Of a DNA stretch of 64,000 nt, positions 20,765-31,518 are shown piece after piece. The number at the start of each line of letters is the position of its first letter. Position 1 is the stretch's first letter. The position numbers and the translations under genes are program-made. Source of the stretch: Nemophila menziesii. Taxonomy: Eukaryota; Streptophyta; Magnoliopsida; Boraginales; Hydrophyllaceae. The notes under the pieces were generated by a model. That model searched no databases. It saw nothing but the letters and a program-made list of their open reading frames with translations, and was not told the DNA's origin. The stretch covers positions 31,448,233 through 31,512,232 of the forward strand of contig JARWIR010000002.1 of assembly GCA_029959085.1 (NCBI GenBank), written 5' to 3'.

Positions 20765-23600
20765 ACCTTTTCGAGTACACCCATTAGGGATTCTCCCTCC
20801 AGTGATCCAAGTTGCGAGATTCAAGCCTGATCAGGGAACGATAAGTCAGTTTATGAGCTTCAGACACTATAGTGGTGCAACACAACAAGATCTGGTGAGG
20901 TCGATTCAAAAGTTTATGCAGATTTGTAATTCCTACATTACTCAAGGCATTACACACAAGAAGTTGTACAACTTCATGTTTCTATTTTTCTTGACCTGGT
21001 AGTGAACGGTTGGAGAGTGTAGGAGAGTGCAGATTCGTTCTTATCTGCAAAGCATGAAAATGTTAGAATCAAATTGAACTTGCAAGTATTCTCCAAAAGA
21101 ATGACGAGAGTGTAGGAGAGGCATGGAAAAGATTTCAACAAAAAAATATCCAAATGTCCACTCCACGGTTAAACTACATCACTTTAATTAGTAATGTTTT
21201 ATCAAGGAATCCATGTCGAGGCAAGACTGAGGGTAGATAATCTTGGAGGAGGAGGTTTTGTGTCCAAGAATCCTACAAAAGTTGCAGCTGGTATGGCAAG
21301 AATAGTCAAAACCGAGAGGAGTTGGCCACATTAGTAAGCTCCCATCACAAATGCCAAAGGTACGTTGCGATTAGATAGTGGACTGCTATAGATGCTAAAT
21401 TTTTTGCAATAGAGAATCAAATGAAGCAGTTGACACTTACATTATAGAAAGGTTTCCAAGGGAAAGAAAAATAAGTTGATGGTAGTGCAAGAAATCTGTC
21501 CGCGTTGTAGGGTGAATGACATGTTTAGGAAGAATGTCAAGGAAATCCAGAGTCAGTGTTTTTCGTGTCGAATTATGGGAATTACCGTTCGGGGAATACT
21601 GGGTTTTTAGCAAGGGAATCACAATCGTCTAAGCCGTCAATGGTCAGATCCGAATGGTGTTGCGAATCAAGGTAATACTTACCAACCACAACCTCAACAT
21701 AACAATTTCCAGCAGAGATCTCATGTTCCTTATCCAGGGGGACAAAGTTGTGTTATGCAAGTTCCACCACCACAACCAGCCTATGAGTTTTACACCAAGA
21801 ATTTTACTTGAATAGCATTGCCACAACATCCACAAGAAGGCTTTGTCATAGAGTCAGTGTTCTAAAAGGCGCTAGGCGCTAGGCGGGCGGTCGACCACCT
21901 TCGAGCGCCCAGGGTACTAGGCGGGCGCCTAGGCGGAGCCTAGGCGTTTTCTTGCTAGGCGGTTTTTATATTTATTTGAATATTTTTTTAAATTTATATA
22001 ATTTTTAAAATAAATTTATATAATTTTTAGTGTTAAAAAATAATTTTTTTAATTTTTTTGTATTAAAAAATAGATTTTTTAATTTTTTTTTAGTTTCTGA
22101 CCGCCTAGGCGCCGCCTGGGTCCGCCTAGGCGCCGCCTAAACCCGCCTAGGCCCGCCTAGGACCTTCTGGGACCGCCTGGAGGCCGCCTGGGCCATTTCT
22201 GGAAGTTTAGCAACCTTCTAGCGCCTAGGCGCCGCCTAGGCGGCCGCCTAGGCCGAGTTTTAGAACACTGCATAGAGTTGCAACAAATGATGTAATCTTT
22301 TATGAAGGAGACATAAACAACTATGTAGTCCTTTATGACAATAACACAGGAAAATATGCGAGTTAGTAAGGAAAGACTCGGTGAGTAATCTATTATGTTT
22401 GAGATATTGGGGGATCAAGTCACCCAATTGTCTTCCCGTAGTGATAAAAATTAACAAACTCTTCCATAGCTTGGACAAGGTACGAAGAATGACGTGAAGG
22501 CTATAGAAAATAGAGATGGAAATGTTGGATTCAAATTGTGTAAGGCTATAAGCCTTCAAGCTACAAAAGTAGTGGAATCGCCACCTGCTGCAGATATTGT
22601 CGTGGAGAATCTAGAAATAGTTGATGAACCAACCAAGTCAAGCTTGGAAGAGATGAATGTTGAGCTTCTAGTCAAAGATATTGCGAAAAATATTTAAGAG
22701 GTACTTGCACTAGGGGAAACAAAAGCCGAGAAAAAGGTAAAATTTTAGATGAAAATAAGGAAGTAGTAATTTTACCTAAAGAGTGAGAAGAAGAAAAAGC
22801 AAAGATGGAACCGCGACCTAGTGTTTCATCAATGTCACCACCCATTCAAATGACACATAATAAGGGTGACATTGAACTCAAAGCATTTGTAGAGGCGTAT
22901 AGCAAAGAAAGAATCAACACACAAGTGCTTTTGATACTTCTAAGAAAGGACTCATACTGAAACAAGTTTTCACGCAAGCTAGTAATATTGCGAGTGTAGA
23001 AGCCGAGATCAAGATTACTGATCATACTGAGAGAGCCTAGAAGAATGTTGAAGAGGAGCTAATACCTAAGCTTCAAGATCTTGAGGTTTTCAACCTCCCA
23101 ATCCAAATTGGTGGAAAGCTCGATGTCAAAGCTATGTATGATTTGGGTTCAAGTGTAAACCTTATGCCCAATTCAGTTTTCGAGAATCTTGACATCAAGA
23201 AGGAGAAGAAGACATGTGTAAATCTACAGTTTGTGGATGGTTCAATAGCAAAGCCTTGGGGAATCATATAGGACATTATTGTCCAAGATAGTACGTTGAC
23301 TATCCCTACTGACTTATTTATTCTGTAATATGATGCAGCTAAGCAGGTTCCTATCATACTCGGAAGGCCAATCCTGGCTACGAGTCAAAGCATCATAGAT
23401 ATGCATGAGGGAATAGTGACCCTCCATACAACCAAATCATCTGAGACATTAGTTGTTTTGTACAAGAAGCTAGAGAAGGTGCCACTAGAAGACCTTTCCA
23501 TGCATACTATGACCAAAGACATCAAGGAGAAAGTCCATAGCAAACCCTTCGAGAACAGAGCTCAAGGTGAGTTTGGGGTTGACGACGAAGTTGCATAAAA
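20765..23600 (+). pseudogene. gag: Element D gag-protease remnant (copy 1)
   Basis: Begins without ATG right after the LTR, with a capsid-like RFKPDQG and QKFMQICNSYITQG (as in A and B gag). It then decays: stop at 21000, frameshifts, a degenerate zinc knuckle (CPRC near 21490), a Gln/Pro-rich linker and an EPTKSSLEE segment near 22640 also found in element E. A protease (23085-23400) keeps DLGSSVNLMP with the catalytic Asp but has TAG at 23269 and TAA at 23326. A MITE interrupts it at 21855. A PPT-like GAGTTTGGGGT at 23569 lies beside the deletion that removed RT-RNase H-integrase core. Confidence 0.8.
21855..22270. mobile_element. hAT-like MITE (416 bp) in D gag, copy 1 only
   Basis: Terminal inverted repeats CAGTGTTCTAAAA / TTTTAGAACACTG are perfect over 13 bp. 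An 8-bp target duplication CATAGAGT flanks it (21847-21854, 22271-22278). Copy 2 holds a single CATAGAGT at 63428-63435, an intact empty site. The arms are GC-rich with many CCTAGGCG/GCCGCCTAGG repeats that pair between arms; the middle (about 21965-22095) is AT-rich. There is no coding capacity. Eight-bp TSD and CAGTG-type ends fit non-autonomous hAT elements. Confidence 0.9.
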
Positions 23601-23812
23601 AGCCCTCAAACAGGACAATAGGCGACATGGTTCAAAAATGTGTGGTTGAGACCATTTATCGTTACTCGCGTAGTTTCGGATGCAGTAATTGAAATACGAC
23701 CCAAGAGAGGTCGCAAGCATTGAATGGTTGATGTTCATAGCCTCACCCGCAGCTGGGGAGGCTACATACTCAATAAATGATATAGGCAACACCTCGAACT
23801 TTAAACTACATT
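23601..23812 (+). pseudogene. Element D integrase C-terminal relic
   Basis: A short in-frame relic reads like the end of integrase (VTRVVS, AVIEIRPK) despite stops and frameshifts. It directly follows the protease remnant, so RT, RNase H and the integrase core are deleted. Confidence 0.65.
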
Positions 23813-24782
23813 AAACAGTAATGCTTTTCGAGAGACAACCCACAATTTTTCATGTCTTTATGTCTTAGTTTTTGTTTAGATTAGTTGTTTTTAATAAATA
23901 TTACAGAAATGAGGAAGGTAGAATTTTTTTAATGTGTAGGATGTGTTGAAGATGAGCTTGGGGTGAAAAAGATCGAAGAAAATACACACAACAGTCAAGC
24001 GGCATACCGGTCCCACGACCAGCATACCGCTTTCTTGCAATGGATCATGGCGGTCCACGCCACGGTCAAATTCAGAGAGTTGAAAGCACTGATCAACATA
24101 GTTGCTCTTCTGGCGAAACTGTCGGCACCGTACCGTGTTGTCACTTACAAATGGGTCATGACAATAGCAAGTCAGAAAGTCAGAGTTATGCGACCGACAT
24201 ACGGGTCCATCATCAATGGGTCATGACGGTATAGGACACAGTTTGAGGACAAAAACTTGAAGAGCTCAAGCGGCATATGTCGGCCTCACAAGCGGCATAC
24301 CAGCCCATCAAACCGTGTAGACATTCGCAACAACCCATGTCACGGTCCAACAAGAATAGTAGTGACCAGCATACCGACCCTATGGGCGGCATACCGGTAC
24401 GGAGTGTGATAGCTTAAGAAGAGGAGTGTTTGTTTATATCAATTTACAAACCTTAAGCATACTTCTTCTCCAAGAGACCCAAACTCCATTAAACCTTTAC
24501 CAAAACTTCACCACATATCAAAACAACACCAAATCACCATAATTTCATATCCAAATAATTTCCTGCACTCGTATAAACAATATTTAACCCCATATCATTC
24601 CAAAACACTTCAAAAATCTAATTACAAAAATTCTTAAACCCTTATCATTCAAGCAAGATTCCATCATACCCACATAAATAATCATCCTTCTTACACCTTT
24701 CCGAACTCAAATAACACCTTATCTACCTATAATCAAAGGGTAATTTAAGAGAGGTGAGACTTTGAGCTGGAGGTCAAAAGAG
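23813..24782 (+). other. Element D region after integrase: GC motif repeats and leader
   Basis: Same plan as A and B: AT-rich start, PPT-like GAGCTTGGGGT at 23954-23964, GC-rich stretch 23995-24400 with repeated GGCATACCGG-type motifs (reverse complement of B's CCGGTATGCC), then a CA-rich leader-like stretch 24430-24750 and a PPT-like GAGCTGGAGGT at 24764-24774. Plus-strand frames at 23963-24234 only mirror the repeats. Confidence 0.7.
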
Positions 24783-24980
24783 ATGACGAAAAGAACGGAG
24801 ACACTATCGAGTGTTAGGGAGTTGAAGAAGGGAACAAGTGACAAGTGTAAGTTTAGGGAACAAGAAAAAGGGAAATTCGAGTCACCCGATTAGAGAGGAA
24901 CCGAATTTTGGTGGATTCAAATTTTAAAGAGAAAGCAATTTTGATTAGGGAGGCAAAGATACCAATACCTCTTCAAATCA
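24783..24980 (+). pseudogene. Element D env-like N-terminal remnant
   Basis: ATG at 24783 gives MTKRT followed by a Lys/Glu-rich stretch, like the B remnant. It stops after about 36 codons and its homology ends near 24980, where reverse element E begins. Right boundary approximate. Confidence 0.45.
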
Positions 24981-24984
24981 AGAT

Positions 24985-25830
24985 TCATATACCCAAGATG
25001 AGCGAAGCATCTAGGGCCCTATTAGCTATTATCAAAACAAAGAGTCTTGGATAAACATCTCCACACGAGAGAGAGTATTTGAGAAAGAAATTGGAGAAGG
25101 TAAGGACGAAAGATTTCTTCAGCTGGATGATTATTTGTCTCTTCTTTCTTAGTCTCTTGCACCGTCGGTGCAGTTGTCTCTTCTTTCTTAGTCTCTTGTT
25201 GCACTTCTCAAACCACATGCTTGATCTGTTTCTCAACCTTCCTCTCCTCTTGATTCTTAACAATTACCTCTTCTAAGCTAAGCTTGGTGGGTTCTTCTAT
25301 GGTCGAATCCTTGAACACACATTGCTACCGCTCAGTTTCATATGTAAATTTTGTTGTAATTGTTGATTGATCGTAGTGACTTGCATTAATCTCTGCTCCA
25401 TTACTTGAATTTGTTGGTGCATGAGTTGTACTAATTATATCGTAGCATTGATATTTGTGTCATTTTTGCTCTTGCGGTTGAATTCTTGATGAATTGTGCA
25501 GCAACATCTTTTAAATCACTTAATTCTGCGGAGTTCTCCATGAATTTTTCATATATGTGTTTCAAGCTGGTTAATGTTGTGACATCGTGTTGGGTTTTAA
25601 ATTTCGCTTTGTGCATCTGTAATCTGTCATTCTGGATGTGCATGGTGGCTAGTGTTAAGTTCATGACATTTTCAGGTCTTGTGAGACCTCATTGTTGGAG
25701 CCTTCTTGCGGATCATACATGGACTGTGGTGGATCTTGTACTTGGTGGCTCGAACCTTCTTGATAAAATTTTAACTTCGGGCCCCATGCATATTTGTAAT
25801 GCTTGTTGTGTAATAATTCTCCATACCTAA
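24985..25830 (-). pseudogene. gag: Element E gag C-terminal remnant (reverse strand)
   Basis: Minus-strand frames carry EEPTKLSLEE, matching D gag's DEPTKSSLEE, and a duplicated QETKKEET separated by a short palindrome. It lies downstream of E's PBS on the minus strand, as gag should. Several stops; capsid and zinc knuckle are not recognisable. It ends where forward element D begins. Confidence 0.6.
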
Positions 25831-25928
25831 GAAATTTGAGAAGAGATTAAAAAGAAAACGCGTAAAACTGAAAAACAATTAGAAACTTCTACACTAAATA
25901 AATACAAATAAACTAACTTAATGATAAA

Positions 25929-25946
25929 TCCCTGACAACGGCGCCA
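25929..25946 (-). promoter_or_regulatory. Primer binding site of element E
   Basis: Minus strand reads TGGCGCCGTTGTCAGGGA, complementary to the 3' end of tRNA-Asp with little mismatch. It lies 6 bases inside the LTR end, as in A. Confidence 0.85.
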
Positions 25947-25952
25947 AAAAAT

Positions 25953-27515
25953 TGGTAGGGGAAAATATTTAATAAATAAACAGATAAATAAGATAATAAA
26001 AAAGGACACACACCCTTAACTACCACGAGAAACTCACTGAAAGTATTACTGATTGTTTTCAAGCTTAGTTATGAAGTAAAATTCGTTCGCATGGATTTGA
26101 TCTGTTAGATCTATTTGTGTATATAGAGACGTGTAGGAGAATTTATATGTTAAATAAAAATTAATAAAAGAAATAATATTTATTTGGTTTTCAAATGTAA
26201 ATGATAATAATGCAAATAAATAATTAGGATTGCTAGTATGCACTTATCCTTCTAAAATCAATATTATAGTTATGAGGGTGAATTGAGCTCTTTTTGTGTA
26301 AATAGTCAGGATTCTATATTCTTCCTAACCCCCTTCCAGGTGTTCTTAGGTGTCAACTTAACAATTACCAGGGGACTTGGGTAAGGGGATCCTGCACAAT
26401 GACAAGTGGTTAATCTTAAACCCTAGTGAATATCTAGTTATGCAAGCTCGTCAGGATCACTATAGCACACTAGACGTTTATGTGGTGTTTCAATAGTTGA
26501 ACACCCCTTCCAGGTGACCATCCAACTACTAAAGGATAAACCCTACAGATGCGCATTTGCAAGGACTACAATCATTAAGTCAAAGAACATAAAGCAGATA
26601 TATAAAGTAACTAAGTAGCTCAGTCCATTTAAAATTTTATCCCAAACAACATACAAATAAAGAATTAGAAATCAAAGATTATAAATTTGCAAACCCAAGC
26701 TATGGGAAACTGTGTTCATATCTAAAGACATGGGAATAAAACTAATGAATAGAGAGATTAGAAACAAAGTTAAGCTAAAGAATCTAATACAATATACCCT
26801 AATGATAGAGGGATATGATGGAGAAGAGGAGTTTGTGACTCTCCAACTTCTTGTCTTCCTCGCTAGGTCTTCTTGCTTCTCTAGATGATAAAACTTGATA
26901 CTAAGGACTAATATTCAAGAAAAGACAATATTTACAGAGGTAATAACTGTATTTATAGGTTTAGGTCAAAATCTTGGAGAGGAAGTCAAGTTTTTAGAGT
27001 CCTATTCCTTTTCAATTTTGTTTCCTAAAATATAGGACATGATACACACTGCAGATTGATATGGTCATATCTTCGTTACTTGGCCAAATTCAGTGTACCA
27101 TCTATCAAAACGACCGCAATTACATTATCTATGTGAATTTATAAAGGCTCCTTGAAATACATAATAGATAATTTGCAGCCGTCAAAACAGTGGACGTCAT
27201 TACAGCTTTGACAGTTATCCCTTTCCTAACTCAACTTTGTTTCGTTTTAAGTCTAGATTTCACCTTGGATCATCTTTCCTTAACTCCTTGTCATTGATTT
27301 TGCATCTAATTATTTCCTTTTACCTACGAGCTACCTGAGAGTTTCACATTAACACACAATTTATACCAAATATGCTATAAAACTAATAAATCTCTAAATC
27401 AAGGCATGAGTTAAGAATTTATCAAATAATGGGAAAAATCCCTTAATAATTAGCATAGTTCACCTAAAATGATGTCTCATGAGTGTATTAATTCATCACA
27501 AATATGGAGACGTCA
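25953..27515 (-). mobile_element. 5' LTR of element E (reverse)
   Basis: 1563 bp. The minus-strand start TGACGTCTCCATATTTG at 27515 aligns with the D LTR start, and it ends CCTACCA at 25953 before the PBS. The shared TCATGAGACA block confirms the D/E family. Its right flank is element C's protease, so E inserted into C. No 3' LTR is found. Confidence 0.85.
26950..26957 (-). promoter_or_regulatory. LTR TATA box (E)
   Basis: Minus strand ACCTATAAATAC context, at the usual LTR position. Confidence 0.55.
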
Positions 27516-30300
27516 AATGGAAGGGGAGAGCTTTGTGTGATTTGGACGCAAGTATCAATCTCATGCCCAAATCATTGTTGGGGAAGTTAATTGGGAAAGA
27601 ATGTCCAACCACCGTGGTATTGCAAATGGCTGATAGGTCCTTATCCCATCCTGAAGGAAAGGTGGAATATGTACTTGTTAAGGCAGATAATATGGTCTTT
27701 CATGTGATTTTATTATTCTTGACTACGACGAGGATAAGAATGTTCTCATCTTCTTGGGAGGATAAGAATATAGAAAATGGAGATTTAATTATGCAAGTTC
27801 AAGACAAGGAGGTGAAGTTTAATGTGTTTAAGGCAATGAAGTTTCCTAATTCTAGGGATGATTGTTTCCGCGTAGATGCCATCGATCATGTCATGCAAGA
27901 GATATTTGAAGAAACAAATCTTAACGAGGTGTTGTAGGCTACCTTAACACTAGACTTATACGAGCTATATGAAGAATTTTACGAAACTGGTTATGAACAA
28001 GTGATAGAGTCGGAGGAGATTAAACCCCAAGAGAAATATTCTATTGAATATCTTCCAAAACTGGTAGAAAAGCCTCTCCCATCGAACATGAGGTATGCGT
28101 ATTTAGGTACTAATGATACTTTACTTGTTATCATTTCAGCTAACCTGACATGTTCTCAAGAAGATAAACTGTTACATGTACTCTAAGACAACAAGGAGGC
28201 AATTGGATGGACTACCACTGATATCAAATGTATTAGTCGTACCATTTGCCAACACAAGATCATTATTTAAGATTAAAGTGATATCTAAGGTAATTGTCCT
28301 ACCATATTCCAACACAAGATCATTCTTGAAGATTAAAGTGCATGATCTATTGAGGGGGGGGGGGGGGGGGGGGATTAATGCCAGCAATGAAGGAGGTGGT
28401 TAGAAAAGAGGTGATAAAATTATTGGATGCGGGGATAATTTTCTCCATATTTGATAGCAAATGGGTGAGTCCAGTTCAATGCGTTCCAAATAAAGGAGGT
28501 ATCACTATTGTCTTTTACGATCAGAATGAAGTTATACCCTTGTGAACTGTTGTTGGTTGGAGAGTGTGTATGAATAATCGTAAGTTGAACAACGCCACCA
28601 AGGAAGATCACTTTCCTCTACCGGTCATAAATCAGATGTTGGATAAGCTCGCAAGGAGAGAGTACTATATTGTTTCCTTGATGTTTATTTGGGATATAAT
28701 CAGATTTTGTGCAGTACCAGATGGTCAATACAAGACCACTTTCCCTTATCCTTTTGGCACCTTTGCATTTCGAAGGATTCCATTTAGTTTATGCAATGCA
28801 CCAGCCACATTCTAGAGGTGCATGTTGCCCATAATTTGGGACATGATTGACCATTTTCTTGAGGTATTTATGGATGATTTTGTGATGTTTAAAGATAACT
28901 TTGATAACTATCTTCAGAATCTAGAGAAGTTTTTAATCTGTTGTAAAGTGACTAATCTAGTATTAAACTAAGAGAAGTGTCATGTCATTGTTTGTGAAGG
29001 GATTGAGTTTTGGCACAAGGTATCGAGAAAAGGTATGGAGATTGATCGTGCAAATATAGATGTAAACAAGACTCTTCCACCTCCTATTTTTTTTTAAAGG
29101 TGTGAGAAGCTTTTAGGTCATGCTGGGTTTTATCAAAGATTTTTCCAAATCGCCAAACCATTATGCAACTTACTTGAGAAAACACCAAATTCCTTTTTTA
29201 TTAAGCTTGTCTAGCGGCATTTTTGGCTATTAATAAGAAGCTTATCTCCACAGCTATTGTGGTTCCTCCTTATTGGAGCCTTCCGTTCAAGGTTATGTGT
29301 GATGCAAGTGATCTTGATATGGGTTTCGTGTAGGTTCAACACAAATATAAGGTATTTTGTACAATTTATTATGCTAGTAAGACTTTCACAAGTGCACAAG
29401 TAAATTATACCTGTGACCAAGTAGGAGTCGTTGGTTATTGTACACGCTTTTGATAAGTTTCTTCATACCTTCTTGGAGCGAAATTTATTGTATACGCAGA
29501 CCATTCTGAAATTAAGTACCTCATGGAAAAGAAGGATGCGAAGCCACATTTGATTAGATGGGTATTGTTGATGTAAGAGTTTGACACATATATTTGAGAT
29601 CGAAAGGGGAGTGAAAACCAAGTTGCTGATCATTTATCTCGCCTTGAAGGTTTTAATGTCAATAATGGACCAGAGTTGGTCAAAGAGGTATTTCCTGATG
29701 AAAATTTATGTATGATGACTACAAAGGTTACTCATTGGTATGCAGATATAGCTAATCTCATTGTGAGTGGATCTTTCCCTGAGGGTAAAACATCATTGAA
29801 GACTCCCTTTGGTGCACCTCCGTATTGCATGGTATATCATAAGGCATGTCACTTACCACTTGAGCTTGACTTGGGAGCATATTGGGTGATAGCGGAGTTG
29901 AACTTAGATCTTATACTATCCAGAGAGAAGAGAATGATGAAGATTAATGAACTTGATGAGTTTCGTTTCCATGCATATGAAAATGCAAAGTCTACAAAGA
30001 GAAAACCAAAAATTGCATGATAACTGAATTCGTGAAAAGGGATTTAAAGTTGGGCAAAACGTCCTCAAGTATAACTCCAAGTTCAGTAATAACCCGAGGA
30101 AATTGAGATCGAAGTGGTCGGTTCCTTGCATTGTGACCAAAGTTACGCTTGGTAGAGCTATATATATTGAGAATCCAATTGAGCACTGCACCTTTATGGT
30201 GAATGGGCATTGACTGAATATTTACTATGGAGGTGAAGATATCATTCGTAAAGGAGACACAAAATGTGGGGTGATCATGTATCTCCTTGAAGCCTCTTAG
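27516..30300 (+). pseudogene. pol: Element C protease-pol remnant
   Basis: Starts at a protease truncated by E: WKGRALCDLDASINLMPKS keeps the catalytic Asp. RT follows from about 28060 with a 60-bp internal duplication (28220-28339), a run of 20 G (28354-28373), and degenerate FMDDF near 28870. RNase H is frameshifted (29290-29660). After FPEGKTS (about 29790) the frame jumps to the integrase C-terminal part ([17 protein letters not shown]), so the zinc finger and D-D35-E core are deleted. Many stops. More diverged than A and B, so an older insertion. Confidence 0.85.
28354..28373 (+). repeat. Run of 20 G in element C RT
   Basis: It replaces a short purine-rich stretch that encodes part of the RT N-terminal region in A. 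The length is unusual and may be an expansion or a sequencing/assembly artefact. Confidence 0.8.
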
Positions 30301-30640
30301 CATTTGAGGTAACGCGCCGAGATTAGTGACATTAAACATAAGCCAATTATGGGTGAAAACCCAATCATAGAGTAGATTACTGCTTTTGTAGTTTATATAT
30401 AATAAGTTTAGTATATTAAAATTTGCATCTTAGTGTTTATTACAGCGAATGGGAGAGACGTCTAGTATTTTGTTGTGTAGGTGGTAAATACATGAGTTTG
30501 GGGTGACTTAGAGAAGAATTTTGTAACTGTAGCAGCTCTAGGCAGCATACCGGTCCCACGACCGGCATACCGCCGCCCTCGAAAGGGCCGCGACGGTTAC
30601 ACCATGGTATAAGGTCAAAAGTTTTGTGAAGTGATTTTTA
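30301..30640 (+). other. Element C region after integrase
   Basis: AT-rich stretch, PPT-like GAGTTTGGGGT at 30494-30504, then a short GC-rich stretch (30540-30600) with GGCAGCATACCGG and CCGGCATACCGC, as in D. The minisatellite interrupts it from about 30640. Confidence 0.7.
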
Positions 30641-31518
30641 TTTTTAATTTTTGAGATTGTGGGGATCTAAACCCTATAATCTACAACCGTTTAGAGGGTC
30701 GAGTACACGATTTTGTTATGGGTGATCACGGGGATCTAACCTTAAATCTGACAACCTTTCTAAGGGTTGATTCTATGTTATTAGTTTTATTATCGGGTTA
30801 TCGCGAGTATCTAACACTTATACTCACTAACCAATTTGGGTGTTAAGTTGACGTTATTTGGGGAATCTCAGGGATCTAACCCTTATACTCAAAAAAAATT
30901 CTAAGGGGTGACTCGACGCTTTTGTTTTGTTTGGTAATCACGGGGTTCTAACCCTGATACTCGAAAACCTGAGGGTCATGTCGAGGTTTTTTAAATATCG
31001 CAGAGATCTAATCCTTATACTAGACAACCTTTTTGTGGGTTGAGTCGGGTTTTTTTTTTCGTGTGATCACGGGGATCTAACCCTTATACGCGACATATTT
31101 CGGAGGATTAGTCTAGGTTTTTATTTTTATTTTTGGGTGATCGTAAGGATCTAACCCTTATACTCAATAACTTTTCTGAGGTTGAGTTGAGGTTTTTAAT
31201 TTTGAATTTTGGTGATCGCGATGATCTAGTTCTTATACTCCTTAACTTTTCTAATGGATGAGTTGAGGTTTTATTTTTTCTTTGGATGATCGCATGGATA
31301 TATCCTTATACTCGACAACATATTTTTAGAGCTGAGTAAAGATTTTTATATTTATTTTTGGTTTACGAAGATGATCTAGCCTTTATACGCGACAACCTTT
31401 CAGATGAATTGTGTCGAGATTTTATTTTTAATATTTGGGTGATAGCGGGGATCCAACCCCTACACTCGACAATACTTCTAATGGTTGAGTTGAGCTTATT
31501 ATTTTTAGTTTTGGGTGA
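30640..31518 (+). repeat. Minisatellite, left part, unit about 73 bp
   Basis: About twelve degenerate units built on TGATCACGGGGATCTAACC, CTTATACTCGACAACC and GGGTTGAGTCGAGGTTTTT. Array units continue at 14543 and 56135. Element B split one unit (TSD GGTGA at 31514-31518). I recognise no coding content. Confidence 0.88.

Larger units (their letters stand above)
1..22843 (+). repeat. Tandem segmental duplication, copy 1 (visible part)
   Basis: This segment recurs in direct orientation at 41667-64000. Base 1 pairs with 41667 and base 22843 with 64000; the offset drifts from 41666 to 41157 through indels. The largest indel is a 416-bp MITE plus its 8-bp TSD, present only here (21855-22278). Another is about 78 bp near 5720-5800, absent from copy 2. 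The remainder differs by scattered substitutions and short indels. The left end of the unit lies outside the window, so the true junction cannot be placed. A false duplication (two haplotypes joined in assembly) is the main alternative. Confidence 0.95.

Noticed and set aside
21855..22270. SINE or foldback origin for the 416-bp insert
   Set aside because: No A/B box or poly(A) tail; perfect TIRs with an 8-bp TSD point to a hAT-type DNA element.
23569..23579. PPT-like GAGTTTGGGGT in D as a functional PPT
   Set aside because: It lies within the protease-to-integrase deletion zone in coding-derived sequence, so a chance or junction-created match is as likely.
23963..24234. Two plus-strand frames (87 and 64 codons) near the D GC motif region
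   Set aside because: They overlap in different frames and follow the GGCATACCGG repeats; not conserved in C.
25486..25830. Plus-strand 114-codon ORF opposite E gag
   Set aside because: The minus strand carries the gag homology (EEPTKLSLEE downstream); the plus-strand frame is its shadow and Cys/Phe-rich without a domain.
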